DNA of 64,000 bases from assembly GCA_963732585.1 (NCBI GenBank), contig CAVSZY010000003.1, positions 1,822,095 to 1,886,094 of the forward strand. Direction: 5' to 3'. Within the stretch, counting starts at the first letter, position 1. Each line of letters begins with the position of its first letter. The notes beneath the pieces are model-generated. The model was not told where the DNA came from, ran no database searches, and saw only the letters and a program-made list of their open reading frames with translations. Of this stretch, positions 1-9,215 are shown piece after piece. The position numbers and the translations under genes were made by a program. This stretch comes from WLMZ01 sp963732585. GTDB taxonomy: Bacteria; Actinomycetota; Acidimicrobiia; Acidimicrobiales; Ilumatobacteraceae.

Positions 1-379
1 CCATCTCGTCTTCGTCGAGGGTGAACTTCTGCCCGATCAGGCTGCGCCGGTCGGAATAGAGAATCGTGCCATCATCTCGCCAGATCTTGACGCGCACCAA
101 CGAACCCTGAATGACGGAGCGGCGCATGACCTCATCCATCTGCAGCGCTCCCTCGGGATCGAGGTTGACCAACTCGTTGGTCACCGAAGGCTCGACCACT
201 CCGACGGCAATGAGGCGGGTGATGTCGCGGGCGTCGCTAATCGCCTGTTGACGCCCTTCTCGCTGGCTGAGCCAGGCGCTGATCGCCGCCACAGCCGTCA
301 AGGCAATGAACCCGGCCAACGCGAATCGGCCAAACACCCCCCGCACCGAGGTGGACTGGGTGGCGATATGACCTGACAC
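1..379 (-). CDS. Sensor histidine kinase, N-terminal part (runs off window)
   Basis: Only the first 126 codons are present; the rest lies beyond the left edge. A GTG start at 379 gives a cytoplasmic N-tail, one clear transmembrane segment (about residues 15-35, LAGFIALTAVAAISAWL) and a Glu/Gln-rich extracytoplasmic stretch ending in VRVKIWRDDGTILYSDRR. This layout (one TM, then a sensor segment with an IWRDDGTILYSD-like motif) is typical of membrane sensor histidine kinases in Actinobacteria, although a diguanylate cyclase with the same front end cannot be excluded. It is codirectional with the molybdenum hydroxylase gene and 55 bases downstream of it. The histidine kinase catalytic core is not visible here. 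Confidence 0.55.
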   Translation of the reverse strand, partial: MSGHIATQSTSVRGVFGRFALAGFIALTAVAAISAWLSQREGRQQAISDARDITRLIAVGVVEPSVTNELVNLDPEGALQMDEVMRRSVIQGSLVRVKIWRDDGTILYSDRRSLIGQKFTLDEDEM

Positions 380-434
380 CAGTCGGAGCGTAGCCTGGCG
401 TTGGCCCGTACTTCCCTCCGAGCAGGTGTGGACT

Positions 435-2691
435 TTAGTCGTAGTACCGCTTGCCACGCCGCAGCCCGGCAAGCACATGCGACGGTGTCAACGGGAAACT
501 GTCGAACCACACCCCGGTGGCGTCGAACAGTGCAGCAACCACCGCTGGGGCGTAGGCCATCATCGGCATCTCGGCCATGCCCCGCGCTCCCCAAGGTCCT
601 CGCGGGTCCGCCTCCTCGATGATCACGGCCTCCATCGACCGCGGAATGTCACCGATGCCGGGAATCAGGTAGCTCGACAAGCGCGGGTTGGTGACATGCC
701 CGTCGACGACGCGCAGGTCCTCGCTCAACGTGTACCCGTGGGCTTGCACGAGGCCGCCATGAATCTGGCCCATGACCAACGCCGGGTTGATCGCTCGGCC
801 GACGTCGTGGGTCGACACGACCCGATCGACCACGACGTGGCCCGTTTCGACGTCGACGATCACCTCGACGGCCTGGGCGACGTAGCCATAGGCGAAGTTG
901 GGCTGGCAGGCACCGGTCTGCGGATCGAGCGCTTCGGTGGGGGGCGGCACGAAGCGAAAGGTGCCCACCGCCGGGCGATCGCCGTCAAGCCATCGCTTCT
1001 GGGCTTCCTCGGCGGCCCCAAGGATCGAGTTGCCCGCCATCCAGGTCATCCGCGAGGCCGACACCGAACCTGAATCCCCGCTGCTCGACGTATCAGGAAA
1101 AGTGGCCGACCACCTGGTCAAGGGCAACACCTGTGGCCTCTGCGGCCATTTGCAACAGCGCCTGATGCGTGCCCTGACCAACCTCGGCAGCGCCGTGGAA
1201 CAGTTCGACAGTGGCAATGCGATCATCGTCGTCAGCGTCAGCGAAGAGTCGGATCTCTGCCTCGCATCGTTCAGGGAACCCGAAGGAGAACCCGACGTTC
1301 TTGAAGGCGGCGGCAAAACCTCGGCCGCGGCAAATGGCGCCGGTTTGCTGCGGCAGCGACGCAGCAACCCGCAGCGGATTGGTCGCTGGCAGTGCAAGGT
1401 CGAACTGGGCAGCGGCGGCGCAACGCTCGATGACCTCGGGAAGCGAGACGCCCGGCACCATCACCGCTTGAGTGATGCCGATCGAGCCCTCGCGCAAGGC
1501 GTTGCGGCGTCGGATCTCGATCGGGTCGAGGCCGAGCGCATGAGCCAGTTTGTTGATCTGCGACTCGGCCACGAAGGCACCCTGCGGGCCGCCGAAACCT
1601 CGAAACGCACCACCGATCGCCGCGTTGGTATACACCGCATGGGAATCGATGCGCGCATTGGGCACCTCGTAGCAACCTGCCACAGAAAGGTGCAGGTTGC
1701 CGAGAACTTTGTTCGAGGTGTAGTTGTAGCCACCGGCGTCAAGCCAAGCATCGGCCTCAACCGCCGTGATCATGCCGTCACGGGTGGCACCGATTCGCGC
1801 CGTGATCGTCGCTCGATGTCGCTTGTGGTGCCCGACGATCGATTCTTCGCGGCTCCACTGGGCCCCGATCGGGCGGGTCTCGCCGCGTTCGGCCAGCCGC
1901 CAGGTGGCAAGAGCCAAGACGATCTGCAACGACATGTCTTCGCGTCCGCCGAACGCGCCACCGATCGCCGGATAGATCACCCGGACACGATCCATCGGGA
2001 GGTCGAGGGCGTGGGCGATCTGTTCGCGATCCTCTTGCGTCCACTGCCCGCCGATTTCGACAGTGATGCGGCCGTCGTCGTCGATGTACGACAACCCAGC
2101 CTCGGGCTGCAGGTAGGCGTGCTCTTGATAGGGAAGTTGATAGCTGCCTTCGATAACCACATCTGCGGCCGCCCAGCCGGCATCGATGTCACCCTTGCGG
2201 ATCGTGTAGCTGCAATAGACGTTGGAATCGAGGCCATTCTCCGGGTGGATCAACGTCGTCGAGGCGCGCGCCGACTCGACATCGGCGAGCACTTCCAATG
2301 GCTGCCACTCGGTGGTGATCGTCGCCGCAGCGGCGTTGGCGGCGGCATGCGTTTCGGCGACAACCACGGCGATGATGTCGGCCTCCCAGCGGGAAACATC
2401 GGCGGGTATCTTGCTGCGCCCGTTGGAATCGAGCCCGACGATCACCGGCTGATCGAACATCGTCAGCCCGTATTCATTCACCGGCACATCGGCGGCGCCA
2501 AAGATCGCCACGACCCCGTCGAGGGCTCGTGCCGCCGAGAAGTCAGCGGCCAACAGTCGAGCATGCGGCTGGTTGGAGAAGACGACCTTGGCGACCAGCG
2601 CGTGCTCTGGGATTCGATCGGCCGGATAGGTTGCCGTGCCGTCGACCTTGGACGGCGCATCGCGGCGGATCGACGACTGCCCGATGCTCAC
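435..2691 (-). CDS. Molybdenum hydroxylase large subunit, xanthine dehydrogenase family (frameshifted)
   Basis: Molybdopterin-binding subunit of a xanthine/aldehyde-type dehydrogenase. Visible landmarks are the a/b hammerhead N-terminus (VSIGQSSIRRDAPSKVDGTA), the Mo-cofactor motifs IGGAFGGREDM, GGAFRGFGGPQGAF and EVGQGTH, and near the C-terminus GARGMAEMPM, where the family's catalytic Glu sits. The GTG start at 2691 overlaps the stop of the upstream FAD/FeS gene (GTGA). The frame is broken at about 1093-1100: one frame ends VVGHFS-stop and the next frame continues DTSSSGDSGSVSASRM without loss of conserved sequence. Dropping one T from a TTTT run restores it, so a sequence error is as likely as a real mutation. 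Joined length is about 752 residues, normal for the family. The importer upstream suggests that a purine such as hypoxanthine or xanthine is the substrate (inference); other N-heterocycles are possible. Confidence 0.82.
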
Positions 2692-4139
2692 GAGGAGGCG
2701 TCCTTGACGGCGGCGATGATCGCGGTGTAACCCGTGCAGCGACACAGGTTGCCAGCCAGGCCATGGCAGATCTGTTCGTCGCTCGGTTGCGGGCACTCGG
2801 CCAGCAGTGAGGCACCGGCGACGATGAAGCCCGGCGTGCAAAAGCCACACTGGGCGGCGGCGTTGTCGATGAACGCCCGTTGCAGCGGATGGGGGCCAGC
2901 GTCGGTGGCCAACCCCTCGACGGTGACGACGTGCGACCCGGCCAGGCGCTGTGCAGGAACGAGACAGGCCATCACCGCCTTGCCATCGAGCTGGATGGTG
3001 CACGCCCCGCACTCACCCTCGGCGCAACCTTCCTTCGTGCCGCACAACCCAAGCCCTTCGCGGATCCACTGCAGGGCGGTCATCCCGGCGGTGTGCGCCG
3101 CGCTACGGCTCTCACCATTGACGATCGCCGTCGTCACTCCCTCGACGGCCAGCGGGACTGGCCCCGATCGCGCGGGCACCGCAACGGCGAGCAATGGTGG
3201 GTCGTTCGGCCACTGCGACGCCTGTTGATCGGCGGCCAACGCCGACAATGCTCGCCCGACGATCACCGGCACGATCGCCCGGCGGTACTCGGCGCTGGCG
3301 CGGACATCGTCGATCGGCGCGACCAACGATCCTGCGAGGCTCGCAACCTGGGCGATCGTCGTCTCATCGAGGCGGCGGCCGCGCAGCGCTTCGGCGACCT
3401 CATCGAGCACGACCACTCGGGCGGCGACACTGCCGATCGCCAGGCGGGAATCGATGACCGTGTGGGAGCCGTCGAACTGGACGGCGATGGCCAAGTGAAC
3501 GACCGAGATCGCTTGCGCAGTGCGGTTGCCGACCTTGACGAACATCGCCCGCTGCGACTCCTTGACGAGCGGGATTCGTACTGCGCAGACCAGTTCCTCG
3601 GGCCCGAGCACGGTTGTGCGGAACCCGGTGATGAAGTCCTCGACGGCGACCGTTCGAGAGGCCGTCAGCGAACGCAGTTCGACCTCGGCACGCAGGGCCA
3701 TCAGGGCGGAGAGCGTGTCGTTGGCTGGGCTGGCGGTGACGATATTGCCAACCACGGTGGCCCGATTGCGCAGCTGCGCTGAGCCAACCTCGAGACACGC
3801 CTGGGCGAGAGGCAACGCTCCAGCGATTAATGCTGGCTCGCTGATCACCATGTTGTGGGTGACACCCGGCCCAAGCACCGCAATGGTTTGGCCATCGGGT
3901 CCGTGCTCGTAGCTGATCTGCGCCAAATCCTCGATCCGGGAAAGGTCGATCAGGGTGGCGATCCCGCGCCGGGCGCCGCGCTCGATCTCCAACAACAGGT
4001 CGGTGGCACCAGCAACGAGGCGGGCTGGCTGCAACGCTGGATCGTTGAGCAACCGGAGAGCGTGATCGATCGACTCTGCGGCGACGTAGGTCTGCGGCCG
4101 CGCGAACACGACCTGCACCGGGTGCATCTCAGCGTTCAT
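2688..4139 (-). CDS. Molybdenum hydroxylase FAD/[2Fe-2S] subunit (fused)
   Basis: One polypeptide joins the two electron-transfer modules of a xanthine dehydrogenase-type enzyme. The N-terminal half is a CoxM/XdhB-like FAD domain (VVFARPQTYVAAESI, LVAGATDLLLEIERG, QLRNRATVVGNIVTASPAND). The C-terminal half is a CoxS/XdhC-like iron-sulphur domain with both cluster signatures: CGTKEGCAEGECGACT for the plant-ferredoxin-like cluster and CGFCTPGFI with CRCTGY for the second. The FAD-first order is the reverse of the classical XdhA small subunit, where Fe-S comes first. Start choice: ATG at 4139 overlaps the permease stop by 11 bases; the ATG at 4127 is an alternative, and neither has a strong ribosome site. 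It is coupled by GTGA to the molybdenum subunit. Confidence 0.88.
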   Translation of the reverse strand: MNAEMHPVQVVFARPQTYVAAESIDHALRLLNDPALQPARLVAGATDLLLEIERGARRGIATLIDLSRIEDLAQISYEHGPDGQTIAVLGPGVTHNMVISEPALIAGALPLAQACLEVGSAQLRNRATVVGNIVTASPANDTLSALMALRAEVELRSLTASRTVAVEDFITGFRTTVLGPEELVCAVRIPLVKESQRAMFVKVGNRTAQAISVVHLAIAVQFDGSHTVIDSRLAIGSVAARVVVLDEVAEALRGRRLDETTIAQVASLAGSLVAPIDDVRASAEYRRAIVPVIVGRALSALAADQQASQWPNDPPLLAVAVPARSGPVPLAVEGVTTAIVNGESRSAAHTAGMTALQWIREGLGLCGTKEGCAEGECGACTIQLDGKAVMACLVPAQRLAGSHVVTVEGLATDAGPHPLQRAFIDNAAAQCGFCTPGFIVAGASLLAECPQPSDEQICHGLAGNLCRCTGYTAIIAAVKDASS

Positions 4140-5064
4140 CCCTGACATAGGCAACGCCGAGGGCTGCCGGTGCGCCGAGGCGATGGCGCATATTTCGACT
4201 GCCCCAGAGCACCAAGACGACAACGGTCAGCGCGTAAGGCAACATCGCCAGCATCTCGGCGGGTACACCGATGCCACGGCCCTGCAGGTAGAAGTTCAGC
4301 TGCCGCGAGAAGCCAAAGAGAAAAGCGCCCAGCAGCACCCGTTCCGGCTTCCAGGAGGCGAAGACAACCAAGGCCAAGGCGATCCATCCCAGCCCGCCGG
4401 TGGTGCCGTCCTGGCTCCACGAGGGCACCTGCCCGAGAACCAGATAGGCGCCCGAGGCACCGGCGAATGCGCCGCCGACGATGACGTGGACGTAGCGGTG
4501 GGCGGTGACGTTGACACCCATCGAATCGGCTGTGGCCGGCGACTCGCCGACGGAGCGCACTGCCAGGCCGGTGGTGCTGCGCCGCAGGTACCAGCTGATC
4601 GCCACGGCGAGCACGACGGTGAGATACACGATCGGATCCTGGTCGAAGACGATGGGACCGAGCAGCGGAATGTCGGCCAACGCTCCCCAACGGATGGCGG
4701 TGAAGTCGGTGTCGAGCGGTTTGCCCTCGATCGACTTGCCAATAAAGGTTGCCAGTCCGGTACCAAAGATGGTCAGCGACAGTCCGGAGACGATCTGGTT
4801 GGCACGCAATGTCACGGTCAACACGGCGTGTACCACCGACAGCGCCGCGCCGGCGACGGCGCCGAACAGGAAGGCCAACCACAGGTTGGCGGTGCCGTTG
4901 CCGACTTGGAAGGCACACACCGCCCCGACCAGCATCATGCCTTCGACACCAAGGTTGAGCACACCGGAACGCTCGGCGAGCAGTTCTCCGAGTGCAGCGA
5001 GGGCGATCGGCACGGCAGCGACCACGGAGGCTGCCAGGGTGAGAACAAACGCAGTGTCGTTCAC
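4129..5064 (-). CDS. ABC transporter permease, nucleoside/simple-sugar type (second permease)
   Basis: About 311 residues with eight or so hydrophobic segments. The conserved block ALGELLAERSGVLNLGVEGMM is the hallmark of the NupQ/YufQ/RbsC-like permease that pairs with BMP lipoproteins. GTG at 5064 overlaps the preceding permease stop (GTGA), and the C-terminus runs into the FAD/FeS gene. Expected role: one half of the inner-membrane channel of a nucleoside or nucleobase importer, together with the gene at 5061-6155. Membrane location is inferred from the hydrophobic profile. No frameshift or unusual composition is seen. Confidence 0.87.
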   Translation of the reverse strand: MNDTAFVLTLAASVVAAVPIALAALGELLAERSGVLNLGVEGMMLVGAVCAFQVGNGTANLWLAFLFGAVAGAALSVVHAVLTVTLRANQIVSGLSLTIFGTGLATFIGKSIEGKPLDTDFTAIRWGALADIPLLGPIVFDQDPIVYLTVVLAVAISWYLRRSTTGLAVRSVGESPATADSMGVNVTAHRYVHVIVGGAFAGASGAYLVLGQVPSWSQDGTTGGLGWIALALVVFASWKPERVLLGAFLFGFSRQLNFYLQGRGIGVPAEMLAMLPYALTVVVLVLWGSRNMRHRLGAPAALGVAYVRDER

Positions 5065-6155
5065 AGCGCCGCCACCAGCTTGCGTCCGAGGCGCACCCGG
5101 TAACGGATGAAGATCTCGGCACCGATGGCGAAGAGCAGGATTGCGCCTTGCAACATCAGCGACACCTCGGTAGGCACCCGTTTGCCGGGTAATGTTTGCA
5201 GGGCCACGCCAGCATTGCGCAGGCCGCCGAGGAAGATGGCGACGAAGACGACCCCGAGCGGGTTGTAGCGAGCGAGGGCGGCGACGACGATGCCGGTGAA
5301 GCCGAGCCCGAGTTCGAGGCCATTGGGGTCGAGGGCGTGCGCCCGGCTCGATACCTCCATGCCACCGGCCAGCCCGCCGAGCGCCCCGGAGATCAACAAT
5401 CCGGTGATGATCATGCGGTTGACAGGGATCCCGGCGTAGCGCGCCGCGGCGGGCGAGGCACCGACGACCGACATGTCGTAGCCGAGCGAGGTGCGACTGT
5501 TCAACAGCCAGATGACGACAGCTACCAGGACGGCGATAACGAACGCCCACCCAACGCGGTACTCACCAAACAGTGGCAACTCGGCCGACGGTGCGACGGT
5601 TTTGCCCTGTGGAAAGGTGGCCACCGCGTCGTCGCGCCAATAGGACCGTGACCCGAAGATCAGATAGCGCATGAGATAGAGCCCGATGAAGGTGAACATC
5701 AAGCTGGTGATCGTTTCGTTGGTGCCGAACCTGGCACGGAACCAGGCCACCGGAGCGGCCCACAACGTGCCACCGAGGGCACCGAAGAGCAACACAACGA
5801 AGATGGCGACGACGCCCGGCACATGTGGCGCCAGGGCGATCCCGGCCCAGCTGGAGAAGATCGCCCCGAGGTACAGCTGGCCCTCGGCACCGATATTGAA
5901 CAGGTTCATGCGGAAGGCAACAGCCGCGGCGAGACCGGTGAGCACCAGCGGCGTGGCGATCGCCAAGCTGTCGGTGAAGCCGTATTTCGTGGTGAAACTG
6001 GCCTTGAACAGCTCGCGATAGACCGTCATCGGGGCGAATCCCTGCAGCTTCAAGAACACTGCGCCGAGCACGAGCGCAGCGATCACGCTGAGCACTGGGG
6101 CGGCAAACGAGTACCACCGGTGCTGCTCGCTTCGTCGTTCGAGACGAATTTGCAT
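5061..6155 (-). CDS. ABC transporter permease, nucleoside/simple-sugar type (first permease)
   Basis: 364 residues with a basic cytoplasmic N-tail (MQIRLERRSEQHRW) followed by multiple transmembrane helices. The motif AVAFRMNLFNIGAEGQLYLGA is typical of NupP/YufP-like permeases of BMP-dependent nucleoside importers. The gene begins two bases downstream of the ATPase stop and overlaps the second permease by four bases, so the two channel subunits should be made in equal amounts. Substrate cannot be read from the sequence; the operon context points to purines. Confidence 0.87.
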   Translation of the reverse strand: MQIRLERRSEQHRWYSFAAPVLSVIAALVLGAVFLKLQGFAPMTVYRELFKASFTTKYGFTDSLAIATPLVLTGLAAAVAFRMNLFNIGAEGQLYLGAIFSSWAGIALAPHVPGVVAIFVVLLFGALGGTLWAAPVAWFRARFGTNETITSLMFTFIGLYLMRYLIFGSRSYWRDDAVATFPQGKTVAPSAELPLFGEYRVGWAFVIAVLVAVVIWLLNSRTSLGYDMSVVGASPAAARYAGIPVNRMIITGLLISGALGGLAGGMEVSSRAHALDPNGLELGLGFTGIVVAALARYNPLGVVFVAIFLGGLRNAGVALQTLPGKRVPTEVSLMLQGAILLFAIGAEIFIRYRVRLGRKLVAAL

Positions 6156-6157
6156 CG

Positions 6158-7710
6158 TTAACTTCCTACTCGTTGGCCGAGACCGGCCATCGCCGCGCCG
6201 ATCGTTTCCACGGTCAACTCGCTGGTCGCTCCCTCACAGGCGATGGCACCGCGATACATGACGACGATGCGATCGGCAAGGCTGCGGATCTCGTCGAGGT
6301 CTTCACTGATCAGCAGCACCGCGCCGCCCTGCAGGCGGGCCTCGTGCAGCAGGCTGCGGACGAACTCGGCGGCACCGACGTCGAGGCCGCGAGTCGGCGA
6401 GGCAACGACGATCACCTTCGGCGTGCCATCGGCGGTCGGGGCTGCGAGCTCGCGGGCCAACAACGCCTTTTGAGCATTGCCGCCCGAAAGCACTCTGGCC
6501 TGGGAGTCGGCGCCCGGCGCCTTGATCTCGAAGTCGTTGATCGCCTTGTCGACCTCGGCGCGGGCGCTGCGACGGTCGAGCCAAAATGGCCGCTTGCGGG
6601 TCAACAACACGTTGTCGATCAGGCTCATTCCTGGCACAAGGCCGGTGCCGAGGCGATCTTCAGGGACGAAGGCCAGCCCCGCCCGGCGAGCACCAGCCAC
6701 GCCGCCGGTGGTGGTATCGATACCGTTGATCGTCACCGTGCCGGCATTTGGGCGGCGCATGCCGGCGAGCACCTCGGCGAGCTCGCGCTGACCGTTACCG
6801 GCAACGCCCGCCACCCCGAGCACTTCGCCGCAGCGCACTTCGAGAGCGACGCCGTCGAGCAACGGCTGCTCCCCGGCGAGCGCGACGCGCAAGCCCGCGG
6901 CGTGCAGGGCGACGGCACCCACCTCACCACCGCGACGCGTTTCGATCTCCACCGGGCGCCCGACCATCAGCCGGGCCAAGTCACTCGCCGTTGTCTGGCT
7001 CGTTGCCACTTCACCGGTCACCTCGCCACCGCGCATCACGGTGACCCGGTCACTGATGTCCATGACCTCGCCAAGTTTGTGGCTGATGAAGACCACAGAT
7101 TTGCCTCGTTGGGTCATCGCCCGCACGGTGACGAACAACGCCTCGACCTCGGGCGGGGTGAGCACCGCGGTCGGCTCGTCGAGCAGCAGTACATCGGCCC
7201 CGCGGTAGAGGACTTTGACGATCTCGACGCGCTGGCGCTGCCCGACCGTCAGATCGGCGATCAGCGCCGTCGGGTCAATCGGCAGACCGAACTGTTCGCC
7301 GATGGCGCGCACCCGGTCGTTGATCGCCGCATAGTCGAGGACGCGCGCTTGATCGGGGTCGCCGAGCACCACATTCTCGGCGACCGTGAAGCGGTCGACG
7401 AGGCGGAAATGCTGATGAACCATGCCGATTCCGTTGGCCAGCCCATCCGCGGGCTGCGCAACCGAACAGGCTGCAGGCCCCGCACGATGTGACCTTCATC
7501 GGGCTGATACAGGCCGCAGAGCATGGCGGCCAAGGTGCTTTTGCCTGCACCGTTCTCGCCAAGCAGCGTGTGCACTTCGCCCTCGAAGAGCTGAAAGTCG
7601 ACGTTGCGGTTAGCGACGACCCCGGGAAACCGTTTCGTAACGCCAACCGCAGCAAGGGCGAGAGCCCGGTGCCCAAAGGCACCGGGCTCCGCTTCAACGC
7701 CCTGTGTCAT
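6158..7710 (-). CDS. ABC transporter ATPase, two-domain NupO/RbsA-like (frameshifted)
   Basis: Tandem nucleotide-binding protein of a BMP-type importer. Domain 1 (first ~240 residues) has Walker A GENGAGKSTL, signature LTVGQRQRVEIVKVL and Walker B VLLLDEPTAVL. Domain 2 has the degenerate P-loop GVAGNGQREL normal for RbsA-like proteins, and signature LSGGNAQKALLAREL. The frame breaks near 7451: the first part reads PVRLRSPRMGW and the next frame continues GIGMVHQHFRLVDRFTV. Inserting one G (ccgcggat to ccggcggat) restores RSPADGLANGIGMVHQH, so this is probably a one-base assembly deletion. Restored length is about 517 residues. The start ATG at 7710 overlaps the lipoprotein stop (ATGA). Confidence 0.87.
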
Positions 7711-8867
7711 TCGCCAGTGGCGCTACCGACGACGCCTTCGACGAAGTAGTCCATGCCCAACAATTCACCAAGCTCGGCGACAGCGCCGTCGGCATACGCC
7801 GCGCTGCCGTCCTGCTTGTTGATCGGGCCGGTGAACGGTGCAAACTCGCCGCTGATAATCTGCACCTTGACGGTTTCGATCTCGTCACGCACGGCCTGGG
7901 GGACCTTGTCGGAGACCTCGGCAAGGGTCACCATGCCATCTTTCATCGTGCCGTAGTACTGGCTCGGCTTCCAGGTTCCGGCGATCACTTCTTCAACGGT
8001 CTTGATGTAGAAGGGACCCCAGTCCCACACCGGCGCAGTCAGCCACGCCTCGGGAGCGAAACGGCCCATGTCGTCGTTGTACCCGACCCAAAACCCGCCG
8101 GCTTCCTGCGCGGCTTCACCGGCGGCTGGCGTGTCCTGATGTTGGGCGATGACGTCGGCGCCACCGTTGAGCAGCGACTGCGCTGCTTCCTTCTCGATCA
8201 CCGGATCGAACCATGTCGACGTCCAGACCACTTCGACGGTGATCTCCGGGTTGATGCGCTGGGCACCAAGGGTGAAGGCGTTGATTCCGCGCAGCACCTC
8301 GGGGATCGGGAAGGCGGCGACATAGCCGATCTGGTTGCTCTTGGTCATCGCCCCGGCAGCCATACCTGACAGGTAGCGGGCCTCCTCGGCGGCACCGAAG
8401 AACGTGCCCATGTTGTCGCCGGTCTTGTAACCGGTGCCGTGCAAGAAGGCCACGTCGGGATACTTGGCGGCAACCGCCAGCATCTGGTCCATGTAGCCGA
8501 ACGAGGTGCCAAAGATGACCTTGTTTCCATCGCGTGCCAAACGATCGAAGACTGCCTCGGACTCGGCGCCCTCTGGCACGCTCTCCAAGAACGTTGTCTC
8601 AATCTGGTCGCCGAGCGCTGCCTCGAGGGCCTTGCGGCCATCGTCGTGCTTCTTGGTCCAACCGGCATCGCCGACAGGGCCAACGTAGACGAAGGCAACC
8701 TTGGTCTTCTCGCCGGACGGCGCTGCCGCCGTGGTGGCCTCGGGTGCTGCCGCCGTGGTGGCCTCTGGTGCCGCGGCCTCGTCGCTACCGCACGCGCTGG
8801 CCACCAGGCCGAGGGCGAGCAGGCCTGCGGCTGCCCGCCGCCATGTCCTTCGCTGTGTTGTCATCAT
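7707..8867 (-). CDS. BMP-family substrate-binding lipoprotein
   Basis: 386 residues. The signal peptide ends in a lipobox (LGLVASACGSD), followed by an Ala/Thr/Glu-rich linker with a duplicated PEATTAAA unit and then a BMP (PnrA-like) fold recognisable from KVAFVYVGPVGDAGWTKKHD, AVFDRLARDGNKVIFGTSFGY and the GGADVIAQHQD stretch. BMP proteins bind purine nucleosides or nucleobases outside the membrane and deliver them to the paired permeases. It is first of the transporter genes and is preceded by AAAAGGA; the second ATG (8864) has better spacing from that site than the first. Its ATGA overlap couples it to the ATPase. The purine assignment is supported by the downstream xanthine dehydrogenase-type genes but is not proved. 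Confidence 0.87.
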   Translation of the reverse strand: MMTTQRRTWRRAAAGLLALGLVASACGSDEAAAPEATTAAAPEATTAAAPSGEKTKVAFVYVGPVGDAGWTKKHDDGRKALEAALGDQIETTFLESVPEGAESEAVFDRLARDGNKVIFGTSFGYMDQMLAVAAKYPDVAFLHGTGYKTGDNMGTFFGAAEEARYLSGMAAGAMTKSNQIGYVAAFPIPEVLRGINAFTLGAQRINPEITVEVVWTSTWFDPVIEKEAAQSLLNGGADVIAQHQDTPAAGEAAQEAGGFWVGYNDDMGRFAPEAWLTAPVWDWGPFYIKTVEEVIAGTWKPSQYYGTMKDGMVTLAEVSDKVPQAVRDEIETVKVQIISGEFAPFTGPINKQDGSAAYADGAVAELGELLGMDYFVEGVVGSATGE

Positions 8868-9061
8868 GTTCCTTTTGTTGTGGGTTCCAAGCCGAAGTCG
8901 GCCCGGATTATCTTCGCCTGGGCGATGTCAGGCGCGGGCATGCCGCGCACACTGTTCATAGTCGATTCGTGATTCAGAGCCGCGATCCACCGGTCGCACA
9001 TCATTGAGGTCTTGGCATCGAGGTCGTCGGCACACGTTTCGAACGTAGAACCTGTAGCCAT
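8864..9061 (-). CDS. Small ORF (65 aa) leading the purine operon
   Basis: Not recognised. The evidence that it is translated is local: a strong purine-rich ribosome site (GGGGGGAGG) stands five bases before the ATG at 9061, and its stop overlaps the lipoprotein start as ATGA. The product is hydrophilic with two cysteines (ETCADDL and SMMCDRW), no membrane segment and no obvious domain. It could be a regulatory or accessory peptide of the operon, or simply a translated leader that couples expression. A chance ORF is less likely given the ribosome site but cannot be excluded. Confidence 0.5.
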   Translation of the reverse strand: MATGSTFETCADDLDAKTSMMCDRWIAALNHESTMNSVRGMPAPDIAQAKIIRADFGLEPTTKGT

Positions 9062-9187
9062 ACAAACCTCCCCCCGGAAGCGATCAATTGCCGACAGAAT
9101 AACACAGCGTTGGTGCTCACTGAGGGTGAACCCCGCTCACAGTAGTTCGTGTGAAGCGTTGATCAGGCGACTCAATTGGGAATATGC

Positions 9188-9212
9188 GTGGAAATTTCCG
9201 CTATTGTTCCAC
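9188..9212. promoter_or_regulatory. Candidate operator upstream of the LacI-type gene
   Basis: A perfect 10-bp palindrome GGAAATTTCC (9190-9199) is nested in a wider inverted repeat, GTGGAA at 9188-9193 and TTCCAC at 9207-9212. It lies just before the GTG start of the LacI-family gene, where autoregulatory operators of this family are usual. The same GGAA-N2-TTCC core occurs in front of the sugar-binding lipoprotein gene at 13171. Confidence 0.45.
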
Positions 9213-9215
9213 GAC

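Noticed and set aside
898..2730. 610-codon open frame on the plus strand
   Set aside because: Lies antisense to the molybdenum hydroxylase; translation is Arg/Asp/His-rich with no domain, a typical high-GC shadow frame.
6173..7492. 439-codon open frame on the plus strand
   Set aside because: Antisense to the ABC ATPase, composition-biased, no motif or ribosome site.
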